In this document: piece after piece, positions 27,422-35,601 of the stretch | How positions within the stretch are numbered: the stretch's first letter is position 1 | How the letters are laid out: each line of letters begins with the position of its first letter | Source: Amycolatopsis albispora | GTDB taxonomy: Bacteria; Actinomycetota; Actinomycetes; Mycobacteriales; Pseudonocardiaceae | Direction: 5' to 3' | DNA: 64,000 nucleotides | Assembly (NCBI RefSeq): GCF_003312875.1 | Contig: NZ_CP015163.1 | Coordinates: 4,216,001-4,280,000 of the forward strand | Notes under the pieces: model-generated | What the model was told of the DNA's origin: nothing | Seen by the model: only the letters and a program-made list of their open reading frames with translations | Databases searched by the model: none | Translations under genes and position numbers: made by a program

Positions 27422-28021
27422 TCAGCCGCCCAGCGGGGTGGTCACCGGCTTCCACGAAGGACGACCGGCTTCGAACGAATCGATCTCTTCGGCGTGTCGC
27501 AGGGTGAGAGCGATGTCATCCAGCCCCTCGAGCAGCCGCCAGCGGGTGTAGTCGTCGATCGTGAAGGGCGCGGTGAAGTCCTTGGCCCGCACCGTCTTCG
27601 CCTGGAGGTCCACGGTGACCTCCGTGCCGGGGTCGTTCTCGAGCAGCTTCCAGAGCAGCTCGACGTCGGACTGCTCGCACTGGGCGGCCAGCAGGCCCTG
27701 CTTGCCGGAGTTGCCGCGGAAGATGTCGGCGAACCGGGACGAGATGACCACGCGGAAGCCGTAGTTCATCAGCGCCCAGACCGCGTGCTCGCGGGACGAG
27801 CCGGTGCCGAAGTCCGGCCCGGCGACCAGCACGCTGCCCGCCCGGAAGGGCTCCTGGTTCAGCACGAACTCGCTGTCCGAGCGCCAGGCGGCGAACAGCC
27901 CGTCCTCGAACCCGGTGCGGGTCACGCGCTTGAGGTAGACGGCCGGGATGATCTGGTCAGTGTCCACGTTGGACCGGCGCAGCGGCACGCCGACGCCGGT
28001 GTGGGTGGTGAAGGGGTCCAT
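27422..28021 (-). CDS. leuD: 3-isopropylmalate dehydratase small subunit
   Basis: 199 residues. With LeuC it isomerises 2- to 3-isopropylmalate in leucine synthesis. The start [20 protein letters not shown] and the substrate-contact segment [17 protein letters not shown] are diagnostic. The ATG follows AGGAG. It is 25 bp after leuC in the same operon. Confidence 0.97.
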   Translation of the reverse strand: MDPFTTHTGVGVPLRRSNVDTDQIIPAVYLKRVTRTGFEDGLFAAWRSDSEFVLNQEPFRAGSVLVAGPDFGTGSSREHAVWALMNYGFRVVISSRFADIFRGNSGKQGLLAAQCEQSDVELLWKLLENDPGTEVTVDLQAKTVRAKDFTAPFTIDDYTRWRLLEGLDDIALTLRHAEEIDSFEAGRPSWKPVTTPLGG

Positions 28022-28046
28022 GATGGGATGACTCCTGAAGCTGGGG

Positions 28047-29486
28047 TTACTGGGGGGTACCGGCGGCGGCGGGGACCAGGTCCTCCGGCGAGGACAGCGT
28101 GCCGCGGACCGCGGTCGCGGCGGCCACCAGCGGCGAGACCAGGTGCGTCCGGCCGCCCTTGCCCTGCCTGCCCTCGAAGTTCCGGTTGGAGGTCGACGCG
28201 CTGCGCTCGCCCGGCTTGAGCTGGTCCGGGTTCATGCCGAGGCACATCGAGCAGCCGGCCTGCCGCCATTCGGCGCCGGCGTCGGTAAAGATCTTGTGCA
28301 GGCCCTCGGCTTCGGCGGCCTGGCGCACCCGCATCGAACCCGGCACCACCAGCATCCGCACGCCGTCGGCCACCTTGTGCCCGGCCAGCACCGCCGCGGC
28401 GGCCCGCAGGTCCTCGATCCGGCCGTTCGTGCACGAGCCGAGGAAGACGGTGTCCACCTGGATCTCCCGCAGCGGGGTACCCGGCTTGAGGTCCATATAG
28501 GACAGGGCCTTCTCGGCGGCGAACCGCTCGTTCTCGTCGGCGATGGCCTCGGGATCGGGCACCGACTCGCCCAGCGGCAGGCCCTGCCCCGGGTTGGTGC
28601 CCCAGGTCACGAACGGGGTCAGCGAGTCGGCGTCGAGGTGCACCTCGGCGTCGAACTCGGCGTCGTCGTCGGTCTTCAGCTCGCGCCAGGCCGCCACCGC
28701 GGCATCCCAGTCCGCGCCCCGCGGCGCGTGCGGGCGGCCCTTGAGGTAGTCGAAGGTCACCTCGTCCGGCGCGATCATCCCGGCGCGGGCGCCCGCCTCG
28801 ATCGACATGTTGCACACCGTCATCCGGGCTTCCATGGACAGCGCCTCGATCGCGTTGCCGCGGTACTCGAGCACGTAGCCCTGCCCGCCGCCGGTGCCGA
28901 TCTTGGCGATCACCGCGAGGATGATGTCCTTCGCGGTCACGCCGGGGCGCAGCTGCCCGTCGACGTTGATCGCCATCGTCTTGAATGGACGCAGCGGCAG
29001 CGTCTGGGTGGCCAGCACGTGCTCCACCTCGGAGGTGCCGATGCCGAAGGCCATCGCGCCGAACGCGCCGTGCGTGGAGGTGTGACTGTCACCGCAGACC
29101 ACCGTCATGCCCGGCTGGGTCAGTCCGAGCTGCGGGCCGATCACGTGCACGATGCCCTGCTCGGCGTCGCCCATCGGGTGCAGCCGGACGCCGAACTCCT
29201 TGCAGTTGCGGCGAAGCGTGTCGACCTGGGTCCGCGAAACGGGATCGGCGATCGGCAGTTCGATGTCGACCGTCGGCACGTTGTGGTCCTCGGTGGCGAT
29301 GGTCAGGTCCGGCCTGCGCACCGGCCTGCCCGCCAGCCGGAGGCCGTCGAAGGCCTGCGGGCTGGTCACTTCGTGCACCAGGTGCAGGTCGATGTAGAGC
29401 AGGTCGGGCTCGGCTCCCTCACCGCGGCGCACCACATGTGCGTCCCACACCTTTTCCGCCAGCGTGCGGCCCCGGTTCGAAGACAT
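28047..29486 (-). CDS. leuC: 3-isopropylmalate dehydratase large subunit
   Basis: 479-residue aconitase-family protein binding a [4Fe-4S] cluster. The cluster cysteines are in FLGSCTNGR and in [12 protein letters not shown]; substrate motifs [14 protein letters not shown] and ATEDHNVPT are present. The ATG at 29486 has GGGAGG upstream; a start at 29501 is less likely. It heads leuCD and is divergent from the IclR regulator, with operator-like palindromes between them. Confidence 0.97.
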   Translation of the reverse strand: MSSNRGRTLAEKVWDAHVVRRGEGAEPDLLYIDLHLVHEVTSPQAFDGLRLAGRPVRRPDLTIATEDHNVPTVDIELPIADPVSRTQVDTLRRNCKEFGVRLHPMGDAEQGIVHVIGPQLGLTQPGMTVVCGDSHTSTHGAFGAMAFGIGTSEVEHVLATQTLPLRPFKTMAINVDGQLRPGVTAKDIILAVIAKIGTGGGQGYVLEYRGNAIEALSMEARMTVCNMSIEAGARAGMIAPDEVTFDYLKGRPHAPRGADWDAAVAAWRELKTDDDAEFDAEVHLDADSLTPFVTWGTNPGQGLPLGESVPDPEAIADENERFAAEKALSYMDLKPGTPLREIQVDTVFLGSCTNGRIEDLRAAAAVLAGHKVADGVRMLVVPGSMRVRQAAEAEGLHKIFTDAGAEWRQAGCSMCLGMNPDQLKPGERSASTSNRNFEGRQGKGGRTHLVSPLVAAATAVRGTLSSPEDLVPAAAGTPQ

Positions 29487-29510
29487 CAGGGCACCTCCCA
29501 TAAGACGTTA

Positions 29511-29552
29511 CCGGGATTTTCCCAGGATCTGGACTTCCCAAACTTCGGGAAG
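29511..29552. promoter_or_regulatory. Two candidate IclR operators between leuC and the regulator
   Basis: CTTCCC (29534-29539) and GGGAAG (29547-29552) form a perfect inverted repeat with a 7-bp centre; a second one, centred on GGGATTTTCCC, lies at 29511-29526. The first overlaps a likely regulator promoter: -10 TAGTAT at 29554-29559 ends 6 bp before the GTG start, implying a leaderless mRNA that the bound regulator would repress. Confidence 0.6.
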
Positions 29553-29565
29553 ATAGTATCGCGCT

Positions 29566-30267
29566 GTGGGACAGCATAGCGGTATCGGAGTCCTGGACAA
29601 GGCGGTGGCCGTGCTGCAGGCGGTCGCCGAAGATCCCTGCGGGCTCGCCGAACTCTGCAGCCGGACCGGCCTTCCGCGCGCGACGGCGCACCGGCTGGCG
29701 GTCGGGCTGGAGGTGCACAGACTGCTCCGGCGCGGGCCGGACGGGCGCTGGCGGCCGGGCACGGCGCTGGCCGAACTCGCCGGTGGCACAACGGATCCGC
29801 TGCTCGACGCGGCGAGCTCGGTGCTGCCGAAGCTGCGCGACATCACCGGCGAGAGCGTGCAGCTCTACCGCCGCGATGGCGTGCAACGGGTTTGTGTGTC
29901 CACCGCGGAACCGCCGAGTGGCCTGCGCGACACCGTGCCGATCGGTTCACGGCTGCCGATGACCGCCGGCTCCGGCGCCAAGGTGCTCGCCGCGTGGTCG
30001 GATCCACACACCCAGCGCGCGATCCTGACCGACGCGGTCTACGGGGAGCGCACGCTGCTGGAGGTCCGGCGGCGCGGCTGGGCGCAAAGCGTGGCCGAGC
30101 GTGAGCCGGGTGTGGCGAGTGTCTCGGCACCGGTGCGGGATTCCTCGGGGACGGTGGTCGCCGCGGTGTCGGTTTCCGGGCCGATCGAGCGCATCGGGCG
30201 CAAGCCGGGCGCGCGCTGGGCGGCGGATCTGCTGGCGGCCGCCGAAGCGCTCCAGGAACGCCTGTGA
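29566..30267 (+). CDS. IclR-family regulator of leucine genes (LtbR/NdgR-like)
   Basis: 233 residues: an N-terminal winged helix (GLAELCSRTGLPRATAHRLA) and the C-terminal IclR effector domain (SVQLYRRDGVQRVCVSTAEP). Orthologues LtbR (Corynebacterium) and NdgR (Streptomyces) sit at the same place and repress or control leuCD and other amino-acid genes. The divergent 79-bp gap has matching palindromes. The start GTG appears to be at the 5' end of its transcript. Confidence 0.93.
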   Translation: MGQHSGIGVLDKAVAVLQAVAEDPCGLAELCSRTGLPRATAHRLAVGLEVHRLLRRGPDGRWRPGTALAELAGGTTDPLLDAASSVLPKLRDITGESVQLYRRDGVQRVCVSTAEPPSGLRDTVPIGSRLPMTAGSGAKVLAAWSDPHTQRAILTDAVYGERTLLEVRRRGWAQSVAEREPGVASVSAPVRDSSGTVVAAVSVSGPIERIGRKPGARWAADLLAAAEALQERL

Positions 30268-30275
30268 AGCAGCGC

Positions 30276-30312
30276 CATGAGCGGGTCACCGCACGGCGCT
30301 GACCCGTTCATG
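30276..30312. terminator. Bidirectional hairpin between IclR gene and Cys-rich ORF
   Basis: Arms CATGAGCGGGTCA and TGACCCGTTCATG (one mismatch) with an 11-base loop, 8 bp after the IclR stop and 16 bp after the stop of the converging Cys-rich ORF. Confidence 0.7.
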
Positions 30313-30328
30313 GCGGCGACCGGCCGCG

Positions 30329-30397
30329 TCAGCCGCAGCTCCCGCAGCAGCCGCAGTTGGCACCGGTGCAGGAGCTGCAGCAGTTGCATCCACCCAT
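30329..30397 (-). CDS. 22-residue cysteine-rich peptide (metallothionein-like)
   Basis: Tiny ORF beginning MGGCNCCSSC and ending NCGCCGSCG: 8 cysteines in 22 residues, otherwise Gly, Ser and Asn. The composition and CxCC/CGCC spacing resemble metallothioneins and would suit Cu(I) or Zn(II) binding; no known family is recognised. The ATG at 30397 (or GTG at 30400) follows GAAGGTGG. The ORF lies between two hairpin/palindrome regions and 95 bp after an SDR gene on the same strand. Coding status rests on the start context and composition, so it is moderate. Confidence 0.6.
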   Translation of the reverse strand: MGGCNCCSSCTGANCGCCGSCG

Positions 30398-30463
30398 CAC
30401 GGAACCACCTTCCTCGTCGGCGAACGAGCCCCTCCAGCGTAGGAAGGTGACGGCGCGCGCGAC

Positions 30464-30493
30464 ACCGCTCACTGAGTGGTATGCGAATTTCGC
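30464..30493. promoter_or_regulatory. Two adjacent palindromes upstream of the Cys-rich ORF
   Basis: ACCGCTCACTGAGTGGT (30464-30480, one mismatched pair) is followed by the perfect palindrome GCGAATTTCGC (30483-30493), which touches the SDR stop codon. They lie about 70-95 bp before the Cys-rich ORF start and could be operators or an SDR-operon terminator element. Confidence 0.4.
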
Positions 30494-31377
30494 TATGTGG
30501 GTGACCAGGCCGACAGCCGCGAACCCACTTCGCCGATCGTCCACGGGTCCTCGGTTTCCGTGGTCTCGGCCACCGACCAGCCCCGCAGCAACTGGATGGA
30601 ACCGCCCTGCACGGCGAAGACCTGGCCGGTGTGCGGGCACCGCTCGGTCGCCAGGTAGGCCACCAGCGGCGCGATGTTGGCCGGGGAGAAGGCGTCGAAC
30701 TCGCCCTCTTCGACCTCCTGCGCGAAAATCGCGCCCATGCCCGGAGTAGCCAGCGTGAGCCGCGTACGCGCGATCGGGGCGATCGCGTTCACCCGCACGC
30801 CGTAGCGCTCGAGTTCCGCCGCGGCCACCAGGGTGAGCGCGGCGATCCCCGCCTTGGCCGCCCCGTAGTTCGCCTGTCCCGCGTTCGGCAGCGTGGTTCC
30901 CGACGCCGAAGCCGTGTTGATCACCGCGGCGGCAACGGGTTCGCCGGCCTTCGCCCGCGCCTTCCAGTACGCCGCCGCGTGGTGCAGCACCGCCGCGTGC
31001 CCCTTGAGGTGCACCGCGATCACCGCGTCCCACTGCGCTTCGGTCATCCCGGCCAGGAAGGCGTCGCGCAGGATGCCCGCATTGTTCACCACCACGTCGA
31101 GCTTCCCGAACTCCGCCACCGCCTGCTCGACCAGCCGCGAGGCACCGTCCCAGGTGGCCACGTCGGCGGTGCTGGCGACCGCTTTCCCACCCGCCGCGGT
31201 GATCTCCGCCACCACTTCCTGCGCCGGTCCGGCGTCCGATCCGCTGCCGTCGTTGGCCCCGCCCAGATCGTTGACCACCACCGCCGCGCCCTCCGCGGCG
31301 AACAGCAGCGCGTGCTCGCGCCCGATGCCGCGACCGGCGCCGGTGATCACCGCGACCCGTCCGTCCAGTGCTCCCAT
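30493..31377 (-). CDS. Short-chain dehydrogenase/reductase, 3-hydroxyacyl-CoA type
   Basis: 294-residue SDR. The cofactor loop TGAGRGIGREHALLFA, NNAGI motif and catalytic Ser/Tyr/Lys set (TASASGTTLP, then YGAAK) are present. The sequence resembles the dehydrogenase part of peroxisomal multifunctional enzyme type 2, which oxidises 3-hydroxyacyl-CoA. It is 15 bp after the MaoC hydratase gene, so hydration and oxidation steps are adjacent in one operon with a thiolase, matching a lipid or steroid side-chain beta-oxidation module. Confidence 0.9.
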   Translation of the reverse strand: MGALDGRVAVITGAGRGIGREHALLFAAEGAAVVVNDLGGANDGSGSDAGPAQEVVAEITAAGGKAVASTADVATWDGASRLVEQAVAEFGKLDVVVNNAGILRDAFLAGMTEAQWDAVIAVHLKGHAAVLHHAAAYWKARAKAGEPVAAAVINTASASGTTLPNAGQANYGAAKAGIAALTLVAAAELERYGVRVNAIAPIARTRLTLATPGMGAIFAQEVEEGEFDAFSPANIAPLVAYLATERCPHTGQVFAVQGGSIQLLRGWSVAETTETEDPWTIGEVGSRLSAWSPT

Positions 31378-31392
31378 GCTGGGTGTTCTCCT

Positions 31393-32241
31393 TCAGTCGG
31401 TGATCTCGGCGAGGCCGTCGGTGAGCACCACCTGCGCCCCGGCGGTGGTTTCGTAGGCATAGGCGCCGGAACCGGCGCGCCAGAAGCGCGTGTGCAGGTC
31501 CTGCCCAGGGAAAACCGGCTTGGCGAAGCGAACCGCGAGCCGCCGCAAGCGGGTCACGTCGGAGCCGGCGAGTTCGGTCAGCGCGGCCCACGAAGTGAAC
31601 GCCATGCTGCACAGGCCGTGCGCGATGATGCCGGGCAGCCCGGCCTCCTTCGCGATCTCCTCGTCGAGGTGGATCGGCATCGGGTCACCGGCGGCGGGGC
31701 CGTACCGGAACGTCTGGTCCTCGTCGATGTGCTGCGTGACTTCCGCCACGGGCGGTTGCTCGCGCAGCGACTCGTCGAAGCGGTGCCCCGGCGCGAGTTC
31801 GCCGACCTGCTCGCCCGCGTCGAACCCGCGGACGACAAAGGTCACGTGCTGGTCGTTGACCGGTTCCCCGGCCTCCGTCCGGGTTTCCAGGTGCACGTGG
31901 GCCGCGGTGCCCTTGGGCCGGCCGCGGTAGCCGAGCATCCTGGCCCTGGACACCAGCCGGTCGCCGGGGCGGATCACCTGGTGGAACCGGAAATCCTGCT
32001 CGCCGTGCAGCACCCGGCCGATCAGCGGCAGCGGCACCACCTCCAGCGCGGGTTCCAGCAGCGACTGGAACACCGGCACGATCGCGAACACCGGGCTCGC
32101 CACCACCCCGTCCCGGTGCGCCGGGATCGGGTCGTTGGTGGCGGCCGCGTACTCCGCGATCCGCTCGGCGGTCACGTCGAACCGGATCTCGTCCGTCCAC
32201 TTGCCGAGGTTCCCCGGATCGAACTTCAGCTCGTCGTCCAT
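31393..32241 (-). CDS. MaoC-like enoyl-CoA hydratase (double hot-dog)
   Basis: 282 residues: an N-terminal MaoC-type hot-dog lacking the catalytic pair and a C-terminal one with the hydratase-2 motif (YGPAAGDPMPIHLDEEIA, then GIIAHGLCSM) containing Asp and His. It should hydrate 2-enoyl-CoA to (R)-3-hydroxyacyl-CoA. The ATG at 32241 overlaps the stop of the SRPBCC gene by one base (TGATG); the long upstream frame is an artefact. Confidence 0.9.
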   Translation of the reverse strand: MDDELKFDPGNLGKWTDEIRFDVTAERIAEYAAATNDPIPAHRDGVVASPVFAIVPVFQSLLEPALEVVPLPLIGRVLHGEQDFRFHQVIRPGDRLVSRARMLGYRGRPKGTAAHVHLETRTEAGEPVNDQHVTFVVRGFDAGEQVGELAPGHRFDESLREQPPVAEVTQHIDEDQTFRYGPAAGDPMPIHLDEEIAKEAGLPGIIAHGLCSMAFTSWAALTELAGSDVTRLRRLAVRFAKPVFPGQDLHTRFWRAGSGAYAYETTAGAQVVLTDGLAEITD

Positions 32242-32672
32242 CACGCGACCAGTTCGGCGAAGTTCTCCAGCGACTTCTCCAGGTTCTTCCTGGCGTCCTT
32301 CTCCACCGCCTTGCCCAGCGCGCCGACGATCATCTGCCCGCTGAACTCGGCGTCGATGGTCGCGGTGGACCGCTCCCCCGCGTCCTCGACGCGGAGTTCG
32401 AAGGTGACCTTCACCCCGGCCATCCCGGTGCCGGAGATGACCAGCCGGTGCGGTGGCTCGAACTCGCCGACCGTCCACGCGATCGCGTTCGCCATGCCGA
32501 GCATGGTGACCACCTCGGTGGCCTGCGCGCCCGCGCTGAACTCGGCGGGCACCTCGCCCTTCCACTTGGTGTGGATGGTCAGCCACTTCTCGAAGTTGTT
32601 CGGGTTCGAGAACTCGGCCCACACCTTCTCCCGCGGGGCGGGCAGCTCCACCGACGCGTTGACCTTGCCCAT
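32241..32672 (-). CDS. SRPBCC-family protein (CoxG-like)
   Basis: 143-residue START/Bet v1-type hydrophobic-cavity protein (NASVELPAPREKVWAEFSNP; later GQMIVGALGKAVEKDARKNL). Members bind lipids, sterols or polyketides, or assist CO dehydrogenase. No CO dehydrogenase genes are near. Placement between thiolase and MaoC genes, with 1-bp overlap, suggests substrate or intermediate binding in the same acyl-CoA pathway. GAGGAG precedes the ATG. Confidence 0.87.
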   Translation of the reverse strand: MGKVNASVELPAPREKVWAEFSNPNNFEKWLTIHTKWKGEVPAEFSAGAQATEVVTMLGMANAIAWTVGEFEPPHRLVISGTGMAGVKVTFELRVEDAGERSTATIDAEFSGQMIVGALGKAVEKDARKNLEKSLENFAELVA

Positions 32673-32693
32673 GGTGCGTTCTCCTCTGCTGGT

Positions 32694-33887
32694 TCAGCGC
32701 TCGGCGCGCTGGTAGGCGGTGACCACGGCGGCGCCGCCGAGGCCGATGTTGTGCTGCAGCGCGGCGGTGACGCCTTCGACCTGCCGCGCGCCCGCGGTGC
32801 CGCGGAGCTGCCAGGTCAGTTCGGCGCACTGCGCCAGGCCGGTGGCACCGAGCGGGTGTCCTTTCGAGATCAGCCCGCCGGACGGGTTCACCACCCACTT
32901 GCCGCCGTAGGTGGTCTGGCCGTCGTCGATGAGCTGCCCGGCTTCGCCGTCGGCACACAGGCCGAGTGCTTCGTAGAGCAGCAGCTCGTTGGCCGAGAAG
33001 CAGTCGTGCAGCTCGATCACCCCGAAGTCGGCGGGGCCGAGGCCGGACTGCTCGTAGACCTTCCGCGCGGCCCGCACGTTCATGTCGTGGCCGACGATGT
33101 TCTTCGCACTGCCGTCGAAAGTGGACGCGAAGTCGGTGGTCATCGCCTGGCCGACGATCTCCACCGCCCGACCGGCCAGCCCGTGCTCCTCCACAAAGGA
33201 CTCGCTGACCAGCACGGCGGCCCCCGAACCGTCCGAGGTCGGCGAGCACTGGAGCTTGGTCAGCGGGTCGTAGATCATCCGCGAACCGAGGATCTCGTCG
33301 AGCGTGTACTCGTCCTGGAACTGCGCGTAGGGGTTGTGCACCGAGTGCCGGTGGTTCTTGAGGCCGATCTTCGCGAAGTGCTCGGCGGTGGTGCCGTACT
33401 GCTTCATGTGCTCACGCCCGGCGGCGCCGAACATCCACGGCGCGGGCGGGAAGAGCACCTCGGAGATCTCGGCCAGCGCCTGGATGTGGTTGCCCAGTGG
33501 CTGTTCGCGATCGTCGAAAGTGGACCCGAGCGAACCGGGCTGCATCTTTTCGAAGCCCAGCGCCAGCACGCAGTCGGCCTGCCCGCTCCTGACCGCCTGC
33601 GCGGCCAGGTACAGCGCGGTGGAGCCGGTGGAGCAGTTGTTGTTGACGTTGACGATCGGAATGCCGGTCAGGCCCAGTTCGTAGACCGCGCGCTGCCCGG
33701 AGGTCGATTCGCCGTAGACATAACCGACGTAGGCCTGCTCGACCTGCGCGTACTCGATCCCGGCGTCGGTGAGCGCATTGCTGCCGGACTCCCTGGCCAT
33801 CTGCGGGTAGTCCCAGCCCTCCCGGCGGCCGGGCTTCTCGAACCTGGTCATGCCGACTCCGGCGACGTACACCCTGTTCACCACGGC
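32694..33887 (-). CDS. Thiolase/lipid-transfer protein (SCP-x type)
   Basis: 397-residue thiolase-fold protein. The active-site cysteine lies in [14 protein letters not shown], the first His region is [18 protein letters not shown], and [15 protein letters not shown] carries the second His. The second acid/base cysteine of biosynthetic thiolases is not obvious, as in SCP-x enzymes used for branched acyl-CoA and steroid side-chain cleavage. The GTG at 33887 follows AGGAGG at 5 bp (a second GTG at 33884 is equally usable). It is the first gene of a four-gene beta-oxidation-like operon. Confidence 0.88.
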   Translation of the reverse strand, partial: AVVNRVYVAGVGMTRFEKPGRREGWDYPQMARESGSNALTDAGIEYAQVEQAYVGYVYGESTSGQRAVYELGLTGIPIVNVNNNCSTGSTALYLAAQAVRSGQADCVLALGFEKMQPGSLGSTFDDREQPLGNHIQALAEISEVLFPPAPWMFGAAGREHMKQYGTTAEHFAKIGLKNHRHSVHNPYAQFQDEYTLDEILGSRMIYDPLTKLQCSPTSDGSGAAVLVSESFVEEHGLAGRAVEIVGQAMTTDFASTFDGSAKNIVGHDMNVRAARKVYEQSGLGPADFGVIELHDCFSANELLLYEALGLCADGEAGQLIDDGQTTYGGKWVVNPSGGLISKGHPLGATGLAQCAELTWQLRGTAGARQVEGVTAALQHNIGLGGAAVVTAYQRAER

Positions 33888-33909
33888 GGCCTCCTTCCTG
33901 CCGCCGCAA

Positions 33910-33931
33910 TTACATACCAACAGGCATGTAT
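33910..33931. promoter_or_regulatory. Imperfect palindrome upstream of the thiolase operon
   Basis: Arms TTACATACC (33910-33918) and GGCATGTAT (33923-33931) match at 7 of 9 positions around AACA, 23 bp before the thiolase start and inside the likely promoter. It looks like a TetR-type operator; no cognate regulator gene is adjacent. Confidence 0.5.
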
Positions 33932-33955
33932 CTTTCAAGGGCCCACGGGGGCCGG

Positions 33956-34010
33956 TGTCACGAATGTGGCTTTCGAGACGTTTGGCGTCTCGAAAGCCAC
34001 ATTCGTGACA
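33956..34010. repeat. Dispersed palindrome, TGTCACG...GAGACG type
   Basis: Near-perfect inverted repeat with arms TGTCACGAATGTGGCTTTCG + AGACG and the mirror image, around TTTGG. It lies 15 bp after the chitinase stop and upstream of the thiolase operon. Confidence 0.88.
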
Positions 34011-34025
34011 TGCGGGGGTGGGGGG

Positions 34026-35084
34026 TCAGCGGCCTTGGAGGGACTTCACGTTGTTCCCGAAGGTCCAGTTGCGGGAACCGTCCCAGTTGATGGACCAGGT
34101 CATCAGGCCCTTGAGCGCGCCCGAGTAGGTGTTCCACGCCTGCGCCACCAGCCCGGTCGACATGTACCCGCCGCCGGCGCCCGGCTGCGCGGGCAGGCCG
34201 GGCACCTGCTTGTCGTACGGCACCCGGATCGTGGTGCCCTGCACCACCAGGCCCTGGTTCAGGCAGTTGGTCTGCACGGTGAAACCCTGCACGGTGCCCG
34301 CCTGGTACGAGTCACCGGCGCAGCCGTACATGCTGCCGTTGTAGTACTGCATGTTCAGCCACCACAGCCTGCCGTTGTCCGCGTACTTCTTGATGATCGG
34401 CAGGTAGGCGCCCCAGATCGAGCCGTAGACCACGCTGCCGCCGGTGACGTAGGCGGTCTCGGGGGCCATGGTGAGCCCGAAGTTCGGCGGCATCTGCGCC
34501 AGCACGCCGTCGATGATCCGGATCAGGTTGGCCTGCGACGCCGACGGCGTGCCGATGTTGCCGCTGCCCACCAGCCCGGTCTCGATGTCGATGTCGATGC
34601 CGTCGAAGTTGTACTTCTTCAGGATCGGCACGATCGTGGCGACGAACCGATCGGCCACCGCGGCGGAGTTCAGGTCGATGCCCGCGGTGGCGCCGCCGAT
34701 CGACATCAGGATGGTGGCGCCGGCGGCCTTCGCCGCGCACATCTCGGCCGGGGTGGCGACCTTGACCGTGGAGTCCATGCCGTCCTCCCACAGCACGGTG
34801 CCGTCGGAGAGGATCACCGGGAAGGCCGCGTTGAGCACGTTGTACCCGTGCGCGGCGATGCGGGAGTCGGTGATCGGGATCCAGCCGAGCGGCGGGTGCA
34901 CGCCGTTGGCGGCGCCGTCCCAGTTCTCCCAGTAACCCTGGAGCACCTTGCCCGCCGGTTTCGACTTCACCGGACAGGTCTCCGCGTTTTGGGCGGCGGT
35001 TTCCGTGGCGCTCGCCGGACTCAGTGGTACCGCCAGCAGGGCCGCCAAGGCGACCAGAAGCGCGCGGGATCTACGACCGAACAT
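34026..35084 (-). CDS. Secreted GH18 chitinase
   Basis: 352 residues with a signal peptide (MFGRRSRALLVALAALLAVP, cleavage after about residue 26). The GH18 signature DGIDIDIE spans residues 161-168 with catalytic E168; QYYNGSMYG and MTWSINWD match the strand 6 and 8 substrate residues. No chitin-binding module is present. ATG at 35084 follows GGGAG. The promoter carries a DasR-type site, so chitin-derived aminosugars are the expected inducer. Downstream lies a palindromic repeat that may terminate it. Confidence 0.93.
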   Translation of the reverse strand: MFGRRSRALLVALAALLAVPLSPASATETAAQNAETCPVKSKPAGKVLQGYWENWDGAANGVHPPLGWIPITDSRIAAHGYNVLNAAFPVILSDGTVLWEDGMDSTVKVATPAEMCAAKAAGATILMSIGGATAGIDLNSAAVADRFVATIVPILKKYNFDGIDIDIETGLVGSGNIGTPSASQANLIRIIDGVLAQMPPNFGLTMAPETAYVTGGSVVYGSIWGAYLPIIKKYADNGRLWWLNMQYYNGSMYGCAGDSYQAGTVQGFTVQTNCLNQGLVVQGTTIRVPYDKQVPGLPAQPGAGGGYMSTGLVAQAWNTYSGALKGLMTWSINWDGSRNWTFGNNVKSLQGR

Positions 35085-35183
35085 ACCCAGGCTCCCTATC
35101 TCGAAGCGTCGTTGCCACAGCAGAGAACACGGCCGTCGATCCAAGGTAACCGCCGCCACGGCAGCCGGAGTACCTACTTTCGG

Positions 35184-35220
35184 GTGGTCTAGACCATATT
35201 GTTTGCCTTGCCTTCGGCAA
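35184..35220 (-). promoter_or_regulatory. Chitinase promoter with DasR-responsive element
   Basis: GTGGTCTAGACCAT at 35184-35197 contains the perfect palindrome TGGTCTAGACCA, the consensus of the GntR regulator DasR (dre) known from chitinase promoters of Streptomyces and relatives. On the minus strand it overlaps the likely -10 TATGGT (35198-35193); -35 TTGCCG is at 35220-35215, spaced by 16 bp. A perfect 7-bp hairpin (35206-35222) overlaps the -35. Bound DasR would block the promoter until GlcNAc-derived effectors release it. Confidence 0.75.
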
Positions 35221-35299
35221 GGCGGCGAGGTCGCTTTTGAGCCGGTCAACGGAGGGGACCTCGCATGGGGCGGGGGCGGATGGGGCGAGGTGTGTGTCC

Positions 35300-35376
35300 G
35301 GCTCGGTTGAGTGCGGCGGCTGCCCGGGGGCGGATGCGGACGCGGCGAGCACCCTGGCTCGGTTGAGCGCGGCGGC
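35300..35376. repeat. Spaced direct repeat in the chitinase-kinase gap
   Basis: GGCTCGGTTGAGTGCGGCGG (35300-35319) recurs as GGCTCGGTTGAGCGCGGCGG at 35356-35375, amid other CGGATGCGG-like fragments. The rest of the 0.5-kb gap between chitinase and kinase holds only the dre promoter and one palindrome; no gene is seen. Confidence 0.45.
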
Positions 35377-35481
35377 GGCCACCGGGGATGGCCCCGGTCG
35401 GCGGCACGGATGCGGTTGCGGCGTGCACCCCGGGGGCAGCGGAGTGCGGCGCCGAGCCGGAGGCGCCGGGAGACCCGGTGG

Positions 35482-35532
35482 ACACGAATGTGGCTTTCGG
35501 GGCCGATTCCGCCCCGAAAGCCACATTCGTGT
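35482..35532. repeat. Dispersed palindrome, ACACGAAT...ATTCGTGT type
   Basis: Arms ACACGAATGTGGCTTTCGGG and its mirror image surround a GCCGATTCCGCC centre; the inverted repeat is perfect over about 22 bp. It is the second copy of the type at 13054-13104. Confidence 0.88.
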
Positions 35533-35601
35533 CCGCCCTGCCGCCCCCGCGGTGGGGTCTTTCGACTCTGGTTCCGGCGTTCGGCACCCCATAGCGTCGG
35601 G

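Noticed and set aside
22974..27551. Plus-strand open frame of 1525 codons across the BTAD regulator, the repeat tract and HU
   Set aside because: It is antisense to two well-supported genes; the product is Pro/Gln/Arg low-complexity sequence with no family features. Long shadow frames are common at this GC content.
32448..35192. Plus-strand open frame of 914 codons over the thiolase and chitinase genes
   Set aside because: Antisense to clear thiolase and chitinase genes, His/Arg/Val-rich composition, no recognisable domain.
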